A DNA stretch of 64,000 bases from Streptomyces spongiicola (GCF_003122365.1 NZ_CP029254.1:6140001-6204000); one strand, 5' to 3'. Positions 25,483 to 34,542 are shown, counted from the stretch's first letter. Translations and numbers: made by a program. Notes: generated from the sequence alone by a model not told the origin.

Positions 25483-27293
25483 CCGGTCACGAAGACAGGC
25501 GGACCCCGGCCGGCGCGCCGCCCGCGCGCACCCGCCTGACCGTCCCCATCTGGCTCGGCATGGTCCTGGCCGCCATCCTGATCGTGGTGACGGGCATCGC
25601 GGTGGTCGGCGCCCGGCTCCTCTCCCAGACCGCGGCAGAGTCCGACGACCTCGTCGACCGCATCCAGCCCGCCCAGGTGGACGCGTACCGGTTGCAGAAG
25701 GCGCTGCTGGACCAGGAGACCGGTGTACGGGGCTTCGTCCTCAGCCGGGACGTCCGCTGGCTTGAGCCGTACACCCAGGGCCAGCGGGAGGAGGAGTCCG
25801 CCGAGAGGTCCCTGCGGCAGGCGCTGGCCGGCGACACCGCGCTGCTCGCGGCGGTGTCCCGGGCTGCGGAGTCGGCCGAGGCCTGGCGGAGCGGCCACGC
25901 CGCGCCACTCGTCGAACGGGCCCGCCGGGGCGCACTGCCCCCCTCCGCCGAGACGGAACTCCAGAGCAGCAAGGCCGCCTTCGACCGGCTGCGCGTGCGG
26001 TTCGACGAACTGAACGCCGAGCTGAACGACGAACGGGCCGCCGGCAAGGCGGAGATACACCGTGCCCGCACCGGACACAACTGGGCCCTGGCCGGCATGC
26101 TCGCCGCCTTCGTCGCCTTCGCCTCGGCACTGGTGATCGTCCTCCAGCGGGCCGTCGGACGCCCGCTGGACCGTCTGCGCACGGCCGCCCAGCGGGTCGC
26201 CGACGGCGACTTCGAGCACCGGATCGAACCGGCCGGCCCGGCCGAGACCCGGCACCTCGCCGCGGCGGTGGAGGCGATGCGGGCCCGTGTGCTCGACGCC
26301 CTGAGGGCTTCGCAGCAGCGCGAGGAACTCCTCGCCGCGCGCACGGCGGTCCTGGACGAGCAGGCGGTCGAACTGCGCCGGTCCAACGCAGAGCTGGAGC
26401 AGTTCGCCTACGTCGCCTCCCACGATCTCCAGGAGCCGCTGCGGAAGGTCGCCTCCTTCTGCCAACTGCTGGAGAAGCGGTACGGCGACCAGCTCGACGA
26501 ACGGGCCGGGCAGTACATCGGATTCGCGGTGGACGGCGCCAAGCGCATGCAGGTGCTCATCAACGACCTGCTGACCTACTCCCGGGTGGGCCGTCTCAAC
26601 GACTCCCGCGACACCGTCTCGCTGGACACCGCGCTCGACGGCGCACTGGCCAACCTCGGCTCGGCCGTGGAGGAGGCCGGAGCCGTCGTCGAGCGCCCCG
26701 GCGGCCCGCACGCCACCACCGGCGACCCGATGCTGCTGACGATGCTGTGGCAGAACCTGATCGGCAACGCGGTGAAGTTCCGGGCCCCCGACCGGCCGCC
26801 GGTCATCCGGATCACCGTCGATCGGGAGAACGACGGCGAGGCCTCCGTCTGGCACTACCGCGTCGAGGACAACGGCATCGGCATCCCCGAGCAGTTCGCG
26901 GAGAAGGTCTTCGTGATCTTCCAGCGGCTGCACAGCCGGGACGCCTACGGCGGTACCGGTATAGGCCTGGCGCTCTGCAAGAAGATCGTGGAGCACCACG
27001 GCGGCCACATCTGGATCGACACCGAGCAGCCGGAGGGGACGCGGATCCACTTCACCGTGCCCGCAGTCCCCGCAGTCCCCGCAGACTCTGCCGTGCCCGC
27101 AGTCCCCGCAGACTCCGCAGACTCTGCCGTGCCCGCAGTCCCCGCAGACCCCGCCGGAGAAGCCGCCGTGGACGGGGAGTCCTCGGGCCGGGAGTCCTCG
27201 GGCCCGAAGTCCCCGCCGGAGGAGCCCGGATACCCGGGAACCGGTCGGCCCGCTGCCGGCGGCACGTCCCTCACCACAGGAGATCCCGTATGA
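25479..27293 (+). CDS. CHASE3/HAMP sensor histidine kinase
   Basis: A 604-residue membrane kinase. TM1 is at about 23-46 and TM2 at about 201-225; the segment between them has the CHASE3 feature DQETGVRGFVLSRD. HAMP follows (RAVGRPLDRLRTAAQRVADG). The phosphorylated histidine is His315 in YVASHDLQEPLRKV, and the ATPase domain shows LIGNAVKF and DNGIGIPEQF and GTGIGLALCKKIVEHHGG. After the kinase, residues 528-557 are repeats of AVPAVPADSA from a DNA repeat. GTG start overlaps the upstream stop, and the stop overlaps the next gene (ATGA). The kinase class resembles those paired with Rcp1-type regulators. Confidence 0.92.
   Translation: MTGHEDRRTPAGAPPARTRLTVPIWLGMVLAAILIVVTGIAVVGARLLSQTAAESDDLVDRIQPAQVDAYRLQKALLDQETGVRGFVLSRDVRWLEPYTQGQREEESAERSLRQALAGDTALLAAVSRAAESAEAWRSGHAAPLVERARRGALPPSAETELQSSKAAFDRLRVRFDELNAELNDERAAGKAEIHRARTGHNWALAGMLAAFVAFASALVIVLQRAVGRPLDRLRTAAQRVADGDFEHRIEPAGPAETRHLAAAVEAMRARVLDALRASQQREELLAARTAVLDEQAVELRRSNAELEQFAYVASHDLQEPLRKVASFCQLLEKRYGDQLDERAGQYIGFAVDGAKRMQVLINDLLTYSRVGRLNDSRDTVSLDTALDGALANLGSAVEEAGAVVERPGGPHATTGDPMLLTMLWQNLIGNAVKFRAPDRPPVIRITVDRENDGEASVWHYRVEDNGIGIPEQFAEKVFVIFQRLHSRDAYGGTGIGLALCKKIVEHHGGHIWIDTEQPEGTRIHFTVPAVPAVPADSAVPAVPADSADSAVPAVPADPAGEAAVDGESSGRESSGPKSPPEEPGYPGTGRPAAGGTSLTTGDPV
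27061..27150 (+). repeat. Repeat block in the histidine kinase tail
   Basis: Units of cccgcagtccccgcagactctgccgtg and shorter forms are repeated about three times in frame, encoding AVPAVPADSA repeats beyond the ATPase domain. Confidence 0.85.
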
Positions 27294-27727
27294 ACGCCAC
27301 CAAGCCCATCGAGGTGCTCCTCGTCGAGGACGATCCGGGCGACGAGCTGATGACGCGGGAGGCGTTCGCCGACAACAAGATCGGCAACAGCCTGCACGTC
27401 GTACGTGACGGGCAGGAGGCGCTGGACTTCCTCTACCGGCAGGGTGCGCACCGGGACGCCCCGCGCCCCGACCTGATCCTCCTCGACCTCAATCTGCCCA
27501 AGTACGACGGGCGCCAGGTGCTGGAGCGCATCAAGGCGGACGCGGACCTCACCCACATCCCCGTAGTGGTGCTGACGACGTCCGCGGCGGAGGAGGACAT
27601 CCTGCGCAGCTACCGGCTCCACGCCAGCGCCTACGTCACCAAGCCGGTGGACCTGGAGCAGTTCATCGCCGCGATCCGGAAGATCGACGACTTCTTCGTC
27701 ACCGTGGTGCGGCTGCCCCGCCCCTGA
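27290..27727 (+). CDS. Single-domain response regulator (Rcp1-like)
   Basis: A 145-residue stand-alone receiver with no output domain. It shows EVLLVEDDPGDELMTREAF, the phospho-acceptor Asp66 in LILLDLNLPKYDG, the conserved Thr in VVVLTTSAAEED and Lys in YVTKPVD. The NLPKYDG form and the PVDLEQF segment are typical of receivers paired with phytochrome-like or CHASE3 kinases. ATG 27290 overlaps the kinase stop; CAGGAGAT is 8 bases upstream. It probably relays phosphate or acts as a phosphate sink for the upstream kinase. The stop codon lies within a duplicated 18-bp unit. Confidence 0.92.
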   Translation: MNATKPIEVLLVEDDPGDELMTREAFADNKIGNSLHVVRDGQEALDFLYRQGAHRDAPRPDLILLDLNLPKYDGRQVLERIKADADLTHIPVVVLTTSAAEEDILRSYRLHASAYVTKPVDLEQFIAAIRKIDDFFVTVVRLPRP

Positions 27728-27768
27728 CGGCTGCCCCGCCCCTGACGGGGGCGCCGCACGCGCGGCGG

Positions 27769-27798
27769 GCGGGCACTGCGGGAGACCGCAGTGCCCGC
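27769..27798 (+). terminator. Intrinsic terminator-like hairpin after the kinase/receiver operon
   Basis: A perfect 13-bp stem gcgggcactgcgg / ccgcagtgcccgc with a GAGA loop, 42 bases after the receiver stop. No T-run follows, which is common in Streptomyces terminators. Confidence 0.75.
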
Positions 27799-27961
27799 GG
27801 ACTTCCGAGGTTCCGGCTCCGCCTTCCCGGCCTGCGGGTCCGGACCGAGTTCCGGACACCGGCCGCGTCGATTTTCCGTCGTCCGGGAGGTGCCGTCGCG
27901 CGGATTCGGGGTAGGAGAGCGCCGACCCAGGGACGGCAGGGACGAACGGGACGACCAGCAG

Positions 27962-28399
27962 ATGACTTCGAGTGTGATCGGGACGAGCCACGACGCGGCC
28001 TCGGCGTGGCCGGGTGAAGCGTGGGCCGGCGCGGTGTACGACGGAGGCCCCGGAAGCATCGCCGAGGCCCGCGGCTTCGCCACGCGGTTCCTGGTGGACG
28101 GGCACGGTTTCGACCCGGCCTCGGAGACGGTGGGCGCGGTCCGGCTGATCGTGTCGGAGCTGGTGACCAACGCCTGCAAGTACGCCCACGGCCCCTGCGC
28201 CGTGGACGTCGAGCGGATCCCCTCGGGCGTGGTGGTCACGGTCTGGGACGGCGGCACGGCCCTGCCGCTGGCGCGGGCCGCGGACCCGGGACGCGTGGGC
28301 CGGCACGGGCTGGAGATCGTCCTGGCGCTCTGCGACGGCTTCACCGTCGAACGCGAGCCGGTCGGCAAACGCGTCGCGGTACGCGTCCGCTGCGACTGA
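27962..28399 (+). CDS. RsbW-like ATP-binding anti-sigma/serine kinase
   Basis: A 145-residue HATPase_c protein of the RsbW/SpoIIAB group. The N box is VSELVTNACKYA, the G1 box is VWDGGTALP and the G2 box is GRHGLEIVLALC. Such proteins bind a sigma factor or phosphorylate a STAS antagonist. Two STAS genes and a SigB/F-type sigma gene lie within 9 kb, so it fits a partner-switching pathway; the actual partners are not known. ATG 27962 starts right before the conserved part; the ribosome binding site is weak. Confidence 0.85.
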   Translation: MTSSVIGTSHDAASAWPGEAWAGAVYDGGPGSIAEARGFATRFLVDGHGFDPASETVGAVRLIVSELVTNACKYAHGPCAVDVERIPSGVVVTVWDGGTALPLARAADPGRVGRHGLEIVLALCDGFTVEREPVGKRVAVRVRCD

Positions 28400-28559
28400 C
28401 CGTCGGTGAGCGGCGCCGGCACCGAGCGGCCGGCACCGGCAGGTCGGCACCGAGCGGCCCGGCCCGAGCGGCCGGCTCCCGGGCACTCGGCTGGTCCGGC
28501 CCCGGCCCCCGGCGCCGGCCGCGGCGGTGAGGCGTTCCCCGCCACCGGGCGCGCGGCGC

Positions 28560-28934
28560 TCAGGGGCGGGGTACGGCGTCCAGGTCGTGCCGCACGTCCA
28601 GCACCTTGTCGGCTCCGGTGATCTCCAGCAGACGGCGCAGCTGCGGCTGGGGCTTCGCCACGCGCAGGTCCGCCTTCTGATGGACACGCAGCAGCAGGTT
28701 CAGAAAGGCCGAGTCCCCGAAGGTCACGCCGGAGACGTCGAGGACGACCCTGGAATGCTCTGCGGACGCCGACGCCAGCGCGTCGTCCAGCGGCGGCAGG
28801 CTGGTCATGTCCAGATCGCCGCGCGCGGTGATCACCCACGCGCCGCCGGCCGCGTACTGGGCGCCGACCGGGCCCTCTCCGTCCTGCCGGGCCTCGCGGT
28901 CGGCACGGGACCGGTCTTCGCTGCTCGCGTCCAT
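28560..28934 (-). CDS. STAS-domain anti-anti-sigma factor
   Basis: A 124-residue STAS protein. The core reads WVITARGDLDMTSLPPL, then VVLDVSGVTFGDSAFLNLLLRVH with the phosphorylatable serine in GDSAF. These proteins, when unphosphorylated, bind the RsbW-like kinase and free the sigma factor. The gene is convergent with the RsbW-like gene at 27962, 160 bases apart, its probable partner. ATG 28934 follows a weak site. Confidence 0.87.
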   Translation of the reverse strand: MDASSEDRSRADREARQDGEGPVGAQYAAGGAWVITARGDLDMTSLPPLDDALASASAEHSRVVLDVSGVTFGDSAFLNLLLRVHQKADLRVAKPQPQLRRLLEITGADKVLDVRHDLDAVPRP

Positions 28935-29470
28935 GGTGGGGAGTATGCCCGTACCCGCACCGCACCGGTAGTCACGGGCCCGGTGTCCCGGGGCGGAACA
29001 GGACCGGGCACGGCGGTTCAGGGCGGATCAGGATGTGTGCGGGGGCGTGGCGGACCGGGAGGGCGGCGCCCTACTCGTCGTCGATTCGCCGTTGACTCGT
29101 CGTCGATCCCGCGCCCTCGCCGGGTGCCGCCGGGCTGGGCAGGGGACGGGCGGGCCGCGGGACCCCGGGAGCCGTTCGGCGGTCCCGCACACGGACGGGG
29201 CTGGGACCGGGTCCGACCACGCGGAGAGCGGTGTCCGACGACGCGGAGAGCGGAGCCCCGGGCCGGGGTCGGGCCGCCGGCCCGACCATGCCTGCGGATC
29301 GCACCCCCGCCGCCGGCCCGACCACGCCGGCGGCGGTGGCCCCCTGCCCGTCGGGACGCCTCCCATGGCGTCCCGTCAGGGTGAGGGGACCACCGCCGAT
29401 CGTCCCTCGTGCGGCGCCGGTGCGTCCGCGGGGCGCGGCTCGTGAGCTGCGCCGACGCACTCCTCGCCGC
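28935..29470. other. 536-base region without a supported gene
   Basis: Open frames exist on both strands but have no domain-like sequence and poor starts. A small direct repeat (ctcgtcgtcgattcgccg / ctcgtcgtcgatcccg) occurs near 29071-29112 and tcggacgcgg-type repeats near 29215-29260. It contains the promoter of the STAS gene and the 3' end of the sigma gene. Confidence 0.4.
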
Positions 29471-30349
29471 TCAGGCGGTGCCGACTTCCAGCAGCCCGGT
29501 GCGCAGCCGCTTGATGATCCGGTTCAGCAGACGTGAAACGTGCATCTGGGAGATGCCCAGCTGCTCGCCGATCTGCGCCTGGGTGAGTTCCTCCACGAAG
29601 CGCAGGTGCAGGATCCTGCGGTCGCGCTCCTCGAGTTCGGCGACCAGGGGAGCGAGGGAGTGGAAGTCCTCGATCAGCTCGAGCGCCGCCTCCTCCGCAC
29701 CGATGAAGTCGGCGAGGGCCGCCTCGCCGTCCTGGGCGCTGTCACCCGTCAACGCGGCGTCCAGCGAGGCGGAGTTGTAGGCGTTGGAGGCCTTGCGGGC
29801 CTCGATCACGTCCGCCTCGGGAAGGGACATCAGCTCGGAGAGCTCCCTCACCGTGGGGGTCCGGCCGAGCCTGCTCCGCAGCTCCTCGGTGGCCTTGGCC
29901 AGCTCGACACGGGCCTCCTGGAGCCGGCGGGGGACGTGCACCGCCCAGCTGGTGTCCCGGAAGAAGCGCTTGATCTCACCCACGATGCAGGGCACGGCGA
30001 AGGTGGTGAACTCCACCTCGCGCGACAGGTCGAAGCGGTCGATGGCCTTGATCAGGCCGATCGTGCCCACCTGGACGATGTCCTCCATCTCGTCCGCGCC
30101 ACGGCTGCGGAAGCGGCCAGCCGCATACCTGACCAGCGAGAGGTTCATCTCGATGAGGGTGTTCCGTACGTACTGGTACTCGTGGGTGCCCTCCTCGAGT
30201 CGCGCCAGCCGGGCGAAGAACTGACGGGACAGGCCGCGTGCATCCTGGGGAGCCACCTTGGACGGGTCCGCGACGGGCGCCAGTTCGATCCCGCCGATCG
30301 CCGAAGTCGTCTCCTGCGCCGCGGTTGTCACTGCGGTCACGGCTGCCAT
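29471..30349 (-). CDS. SigB/SigF-type alternative sigma factor
   Basis: A 292-residue sigma factor of the SigB/F/G subgroup. Region 2 shows LIEMNLSLVRYAAGRF, DEMEDIVQVGTIGLIKAIDRF and FTTFAVPCIVGEIKRFFRD; region 3 shows LGRTPTVRELSELM; region 4 shows LTQAQIGEQLGISQMHVSRLL. ATG 30349 is preceded by GGGGTGG. An alternative ATG at 30577 overlaps the stop of the DUF2267 gene (ATGA) and would add a repeat-rich Gly/Thr leader of 76 residues. The factor is the natural target of the RsbW/STAS proteins nearby. A matching promoter lies upstream of the DUF2267 gene, suggesting autoregulation. Confidence 0.92.
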   Translation of the reverse strand: MAAVTAVTTAAQETTSAIGGIELAPVADPSKVAPQDARGLSRQFFARLARLEEGTHEYQYVRNTLIEMNLSLVRYAAGRFRSRGADEMEDIVQVGTIGLIKAIDRFDLSREVEFTTFAVPCIVGEIKRFFRDTSWAVHVPRRLQEARVELAKATEELRSRLGRTPTVRELSELMSLPEADVIEARKASNAYNSASLDAALTGDSAQDGEAALADFIGAEEAALELIEDFHSLAPLVAELEERDRRILHLRFVEELTQAQIGEQLGISQMHVSRLLNRIIKRLRTGLLEVGTA

Positions 30350-30573
30350 GCCATCCACCCCTGTCGTCCGAGTCTCCATCCCCCGTGCGCGGTCCGCATA
30401 CCCCGGGAATCCGAGAGCATTCCCGTCTGTGCGCCGATCGGTCCGGCGTGTTCCGCGGACCGCTTCCGGCGGGGATCCGGCGGTCACTCCCGTACCGCCT
30501 GCACTGCCCGTACCGCCTGTACTGCCCGTACCGCCTGCACTGCGTGCACCGCCCGTACCGCCCGTACCGGCGC

Positions 30574-30966
30574 TCATGCGGGCTCCGTACGGCCGAACAG
30601 TCCCGCGTGACCCGGGGGAAGCTGGGTCAGGATCCGCCGCAGCAGGGCGTCGTCAGCCACGTCGGCCACGATGCCGAGCACGGCCGTGACGGCGCGTCGG
30701 GCCTCGCCGAAGTCGCCGTGGTCCCGGGCCGCGACGGCTTCGACGAAGGCCCGGGGAGTCAGGGGCGTGCTCGCCGGCGAGCCGTCCGTCAGCACCGGAC
30801 CGCACTGCTGCGGCAGCAGCCGGGCGAGATCGCTGCGGTCGTCCCCGACCAGATGGGCGCCCAGCACGTCCAGGACGCTCTCGACGGCCCTGGCGGCTTC
30901 CCGCCTCCTGCCGTAGCGGCCCCGTTCCCGCACCTGGTCCAGCAACGCTTCCAATCCGCTCTTCAT
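30574..30966 (-). CDS. DUF2267 protein
   Basis: A 130-residue protein with the DUF2267 pattern of two helical repeats (ALLDQVRERGRYGRRREAAR, then HLVGDDRSDLARLLPQQCG, then FVEAVAARD). Its biochemical role is unknown; such genes often accompany general-stress loci. GAGGAGT precedes ATG 30966. The stop overlaps an in-frame ATG of the sigma factor, so the two are probably one operon. Confidence 0.82.
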   Translation of the reverse strand: MKSGLEALLDQVRERGRYGRRREAARAVESVLDVLGAHLVGDDRSDLARLLPQQCGPVLTDGSPASTPLTPRAFVEAVAARDHGDFGEARRAVTAVLGIVADVADDALLRRILTQLPPGHAGLFGRTEPA

Positions 30967-31038
30967 CGCGCACTCCTCGCCGTGGTCGTTCCGCCGGCCC
31001 GCGCCGGGACGGCTCGGCCACTGAAAGTGACCATTCGG

Positions 31039-31063
31039 TTACCCATCGCGGCGGACGGTAATC
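31039..31063. promoter_or_regulatory. SigB-like promoter pair between DUF2267-sigma operon and ANTAR gene
   Basis: On the minus strand GATT-N15-GGGTAA matches the GnTT-N14-16-GGGTA pattern and points to the DUF2267/sigma operon 73 bases away. On the plus strand the same segment reads GGTT-N16-GGTAAT and points to the GAF-ANTAR gene. The near-symmetric arrangement suggests a shared, SigB-type control. Confidence 0.55.
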
Positions 31064-31290
31064 ACCGCTGCCCCCGAGGCATGCCCCAACCGGCCCAACC
31101 GGTGCGGCCGGTGCGGCCGGGGCCGCGCCAACCCCACTCGGAGCGCGACGGAAGGGGCGGAACGCACATGAGCCCCGGGATGCGTGGTAGGCGAACGGAG
31201 GCCCCTCGGACGCCCGGCAGGCCTGTTCGGAACGGCCGGCCGCCGCGGGGCCGCTGCCCACGTGGCAGCCACGGCTGAAAGGGAAAGACC

Positions 31291-32067
31291 ATGCTGGAGG
31301 AGTCACCTTCGATCGTTCATGACGTCTCGGTCGCCGCCGCCATGGGACGCAGGAGCCTGCCGCAGCGGCTGTGCGCCGCGTTCGCCCGGTCACTCGGCGC
31401 CCAGCGGGCGGCTCTGTCCTTCCTGCCCCGTCTGGAGCACTGGCGGCTGCTCCACGCCACCGACGAGCCGGCCCTGCGCGCCGAGGCCGCGCAGTTCACC
31501 CTCGGCGACGGGCCGTCGGTCAGCGCCGCCCTGCGCATGCGCCCCGTCCACGTGGCCGACCTGCGCCGCGCACCGTGCCGTCGGCGATCACCGCTCCGCG
31601 AGGGACTCGACGACGTGCGCCGGATGCTGGCCCTGCCGATGCACGTCCAGCGCACGCCGGTCGGGGTGATCTGCCTGTACTACACCGGGGAGACCGAGCT
31701 GACGGAGGCTCGTGTCGCCGAGGGGCAGCGGGCCGCCGGCGTCGCGCTCGACGCTCTGCTCCGCTGGCGGGCCGTGCACGGCAGCGACGACTGCGGCTGC
31801 CCGGTCTGGACGACGGACACACGGGCCGCGCGCTGGGACCGCATCCACCGGGCGGCCGGCTATCTCGCGGCCCGCGAGGAATGCCCCGCCGCCGAGGCGC
31901 TGGCCATGCTCCAGGCCGCCGGGACGAGGGACGGCCGCTCCCTGCTCGACGTGTCCGACGCGCTGCTCCAGCCCCGGGACGCCCACGGGCAGCACCTGCC
32001 CGGCCCCCGCCCCGGGGGTGCGGCGGCGGACCCGGCCGGGAGCAGGGCGTACGCGGCCGTCCCCTGA
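31291..32067 (+). CDS. GAF-ANTAR domain transcription antiterminator
   Basis: A 258-residue protein. Residues about 20-155 form a GAF sensor domain (RLCAAFARSLGAQRAALSFL, VGVICLYYTGETELTE). The C-terminal part (RIHRAAGYLAAREECPAAEA, then MLQAAGTRDGRSLLDVSDALL) has the three-helix pattern of the ANTAR RNA-binding domain, which prevents termination by binding paired hairpins. A Cys pair (DDCGCPVW) sits between the domains and may be redox- or metal-responsive. GAAAGGGAAAG precedes ATG 31291. Targets unknown. Confidence 0.85.
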   Translation: MLEESPSIVHDVSVAAAMGRRSLPQRLCAAFARSLGAQRAALSFLPRLEHWRLLHATDEPALRAEAAQFTLGDGPSVSAALRMRPVHVADLRRAPCRRRSPLREGLDDVRRMLALPMHVQRTPVGVICLYYTGETELTEARVAEGQRAAGVALDALLRWRAVHGSDDCGCPVWTTDTRAARWDRIHRAAGYLAAREECPAAEALAMLQAAGTRDGRSLLDVSDALLQPRDAHGQHLPGPRPGGAAADPAGSRAYAAVP

Positions 32068-32242
32068 GCCCGGCAGGGCCTGCCCGCGCCCGTACCGGCC
32101 GACCGGATCCGCCGCGGACGCCCCGGTCCGCGTTCGCAAGGCCGGGACGCACCCATGCGCGGGGCCCAGGACTCCGCCGGACCGCCGGACCACCGGCCGA
32201 GCGCCGGACCACCGTCGGAGCGCCGCCGGAGCGCCGGGCCGA

Positions 32243-32286
32243 GGGGCCGAGGGGCCGGCGGAGTCCTGGGACCCGGCCTCGGCCCC
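32243..32286. terminator. Probable bidirectional terminator between ANTAR and MMPL genes
   Basis: ggggccgagg-gg-ccgg (32243-32258) pairs with ccggcctcggcccc (32273-32286), a 14-bp stem with a 2-base bulge and a 14-base loop, between two convergent genes. Confidence 0.5.
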
Positions 32287-32335
32287 GAGCGGGTCCGGAG
32301 CGGGTCCGGAGCGAGGCCGCGTCAGATCCTCGCCG

Positions 32336-34462
32336 TCAGCCGACGTTCGCCGGGACCGCCGCCGGCCGCTCCCGGTCCGCCGGCTGCTCCCGGCTCAGCC
32401 GACCGGGCCACCAGGCGGTGCGGCCGATGTCCCTGACGAGGGCGGGGACGAGCAGGGACCGGACGACGAGGGTGTCGAGCAGGACCCCGAAGGCGACGAT
32501 GAAGGCGATCTGGACCAGGAACGCCAGCGGGATGACGGCGAGCGCGGCGAAGGTCGCGGCCAGTACCACGCCCGCCGAGGTGATGACCCCTCCGGTCGCG
32601 GTGAGGCCGCGCAGGACACCCTCCCGCGTACCGTGCAGGAGGGACTCCTCCCGGACCCGGGACATCAGGAAGATGTTGTAGTCCACGCCGAGGGCCACCA
32701 GGAAGACGAACCCGTACAGCGGCACCGAGGCGTCGGTGCCCGAGAACCCGAACACGCCCTGGAACACCAGCGCCGAGACACCCAGTGTCGCGACGAAGTT
32801 CAGGGCGACGGTCACGACGAGCAGCACGGGGACCAGCACCGACCGGAGCAGCGCGACCAGGATGAGCAGGATCACCACGAGTACGACGGGCACGATCAGC
32901 AGACGGTCCCGTTCGGCGGTCCGCTGGGTGTCGTACTGCTGCGCGGTGTAGCCGCCGACCAGGGCGTCCGCCCCGGGTACCGCGTGCACCGCGTCCCGCA
33001 GCCTCACCACCGTGTCCTTGGCGGCGTCGCTGTCCGCGGCGTCCTCCAGGGTGACGTCGATCCGGACCTTCCCGCCGGCCGTCAGCGGTTCCCCCGCGCC
33101 GGGGCGCCCTGCGGCGGTCGCCGGAACGGCGGAGTCCACTCCTTCGGTCGCGGCGGCCGCCGCCGTCACCTCCTTGACGCGGTCGGCGTCGGCGATGACG
33201 ACCGCCGGGTTGCCCGAGCCGCCGGGGAAGTGCTCGCCGAGCACGGCCTGCGCGGTGACCGAGGACGCGTCGTTGACGAAGATCTCGTCCAGGGGGACCC
33301 CCTTCGACACGAGTCCCGGGGCGAACGCCGCACATGCCAGCAGCCCGGCGAGGGTGGCCGCCCAGACCTTGCGCGGCGCGCGGTCCACCAGCGCGGCCAC
33401 GCGCGGCCAGATGCCCCGGTCCGCGGAGTCGCCGTCGGCCGCCTGCCCGGGCCGGGCGGGCCAGTAGGCGGCGCGCCCGAGCAGGACCAGCACGGCCGGC
33501 AGGAAGGTGAGGGCGCTGAGTACGGCGCAGACGATGCCGATGGCGCCGACCGGACCGAGGGCCCGGTTGTTGGTCAGGTCGCTGAACAGGAGCGCGAGGA
33601 GGCCCAGGGCGACGGTGGCCGCACTCGCCACGACGGGGCCGGTGGACCGGCGCAGCGCCGCCCTCATCGCCGCGAACCGGTCCGTCTGCCCGGCCAGTTC
33701 CTCGCGGTAGCGGGCCGTCAGCAGCAGCGCGTAGTCGGTCGCGGCGCCGATCACGAGGATCGAGAGGATGCCCTGGACCTGCCCGTCGACCCGCACCACG
33801 TCGCGGTCCGCGAGCGCGTAGACGACGGCGCAGGCCAGACCGAGGGCGAGGACCGCGCCGGCGATCACGACCAGCGGCAGCAGCACGCTGCGGTACACCA
33901 GCAGCAGGATCAGCAGCACGGTGGCGAGGGCGACGGCCAGCAGCAGTCCGTCGATCCCGGCGAAGGCGTCGGACAGATCCGCCTGCGTGGCGGCGGGACC
34001 GGCGAGGTAGGCCGTCGCGCCGGGCACCCCGTCCGCCGCCTCGCGCACCGCCGCCAGGACGTCGGGGAGTTCCTCGCCCAGGTCGGGCCGCAACTGTACG
34101 ACGCCCTGGAGGGCACGTCCGTCCTCGGCGGGGAGGGCGGGGGACACCGCGCCCGCGGTGCCGGGCGCACCCTCGAGCGAGGCGAGGGCCTCGGTCGCGG
34201 ACCGCCGCATCGCCGCGTCCGCGGTTCCGTCATCGGCGGTCCAGACGACGACCGCGGGGAGCGTCTCGTCCTGCCGGAAGGCCTCCTGGGCCTCCACGAC
34301 CCGGGTGGACTCGGCGCTGCGCGGCAGGAAGGCCGCCTGGTCGTTGGTGGCGACCTCGCCGAGCTTCCCGGCATAGGGGCCGAGGGCTGCGCCGCAGACG
34401 AGCCAGACCGCCAGCAGGAGGAGCGGTACCAGCCGGCGGGCCGGACGCGAGGAGGGTGACAT
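32336..34462 (-). CDS. MMPL-family (RND) membrane transporter
   Basis: A 708-residue exporter with about 11-12 transmembrane helices arranged in two similar halves, each with a large extracytoplasmic loop. It begins LVPLLLLAVWLVCGAALGPYAGKL, then NDQAAFLPRSAESTR. The first helix bundle has ATDYALLLTARYREEL and the second GVDYNIFLMSRVREE, the paired MMPL motifs. Substrate probably lipid or drug-like; unknown. ATG 34462 follows CGGGAGTG; an upstream in-frame ATG at 34510 is less likely. The MarR gene upstream on the same strand probably regulates it. Confidence 0.9.
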   Translation of the reverse strand: MSPSSRPARRLVPLLLLAVWLVCGAALGPYAGKLGEVATNDQAAFLPRSAESTRVVEAQEAFRQDETLPAVVVWTADDGTADAAMRRSATEALASLEGAPGTAGAVSPALPAEDGRALQGVVQLRPDLGEELPDVLAAVREAADGVPGATAYLAGPAATQADLSDAFAGIDGLLLAVALATVLLILLLVYRSVLLPLVVIAGAVLALGLACAVVYALADRDVVRVDGQVQGILSILVIGAATDYALLLTARYREELAGQTDRFAAMRAALRRSTGPVVASAATVALGLLALLFSDLTNNRALGPVGAIGIVCAVLSALTFLPAVLVLLGRAAYWPARPGQAADGDSADRGIWPRVAALVDRAPRKVWAATLAGLLACAAFAPGLVSKGVPLDEIFVNDASSVTAQAVLGEHFPGGSGNPAVVIADADRVKEVTAAAAATEGVDSAVPATAAGRPGAGEPLTAGGKVRIDVTLEDAADSDAAKDTVVRLRDAVHAVPGADALVGGYTAQQYDTQRTAERDRLLIVPVVLVVILLILVALLRSVLVPVLLVVTVALNFVATLGVSALVFQGVFGFSGTDASVPLYGFVFLVALGVDYNIFLMSRVREESLLHGTREGVLRGLTATGGVITSAGVVLAATFAALAVIPLAFLVQIAFIVAFGVLLDTLVVRSLLVPALVRDIGRTAWWPGRLSREQPADRERPAAVPANVG

Positions 34463-34531
34463 GGCACTCCCGGGTGTGTGCGATTGCTTCACGCGATGGT
34501 CGACGGTCAATTATCCCAGTCATCGACTATC

Positions 34532-34542
34532 TCAATGATTGA
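34532..34542. promoter_or_regulatory. AT-rich palindrome upstream of the MMPL gene, candidate MarR operator
   Basis: TCAATGATTGA is a perfect 11-base palindrome within an unusually AT-rich patch (34508-34552) 70 bases upstream of the transporter start. On the minus strand a GATAAT-like -10 sequence follows it. Confidence 0.45.

Noticed and set aside
30350..30577. N-terminal 76-residue extension of the SigB/F-type sigma factor
   Set aside because: The extension is a Gly/Thr repeat followed by Arg-rich sequence without sigma homology, while a good ribosome binding site precedes ATG 30349. The ATGA overlap with the DUF2267 gene keeps it as a possibility.
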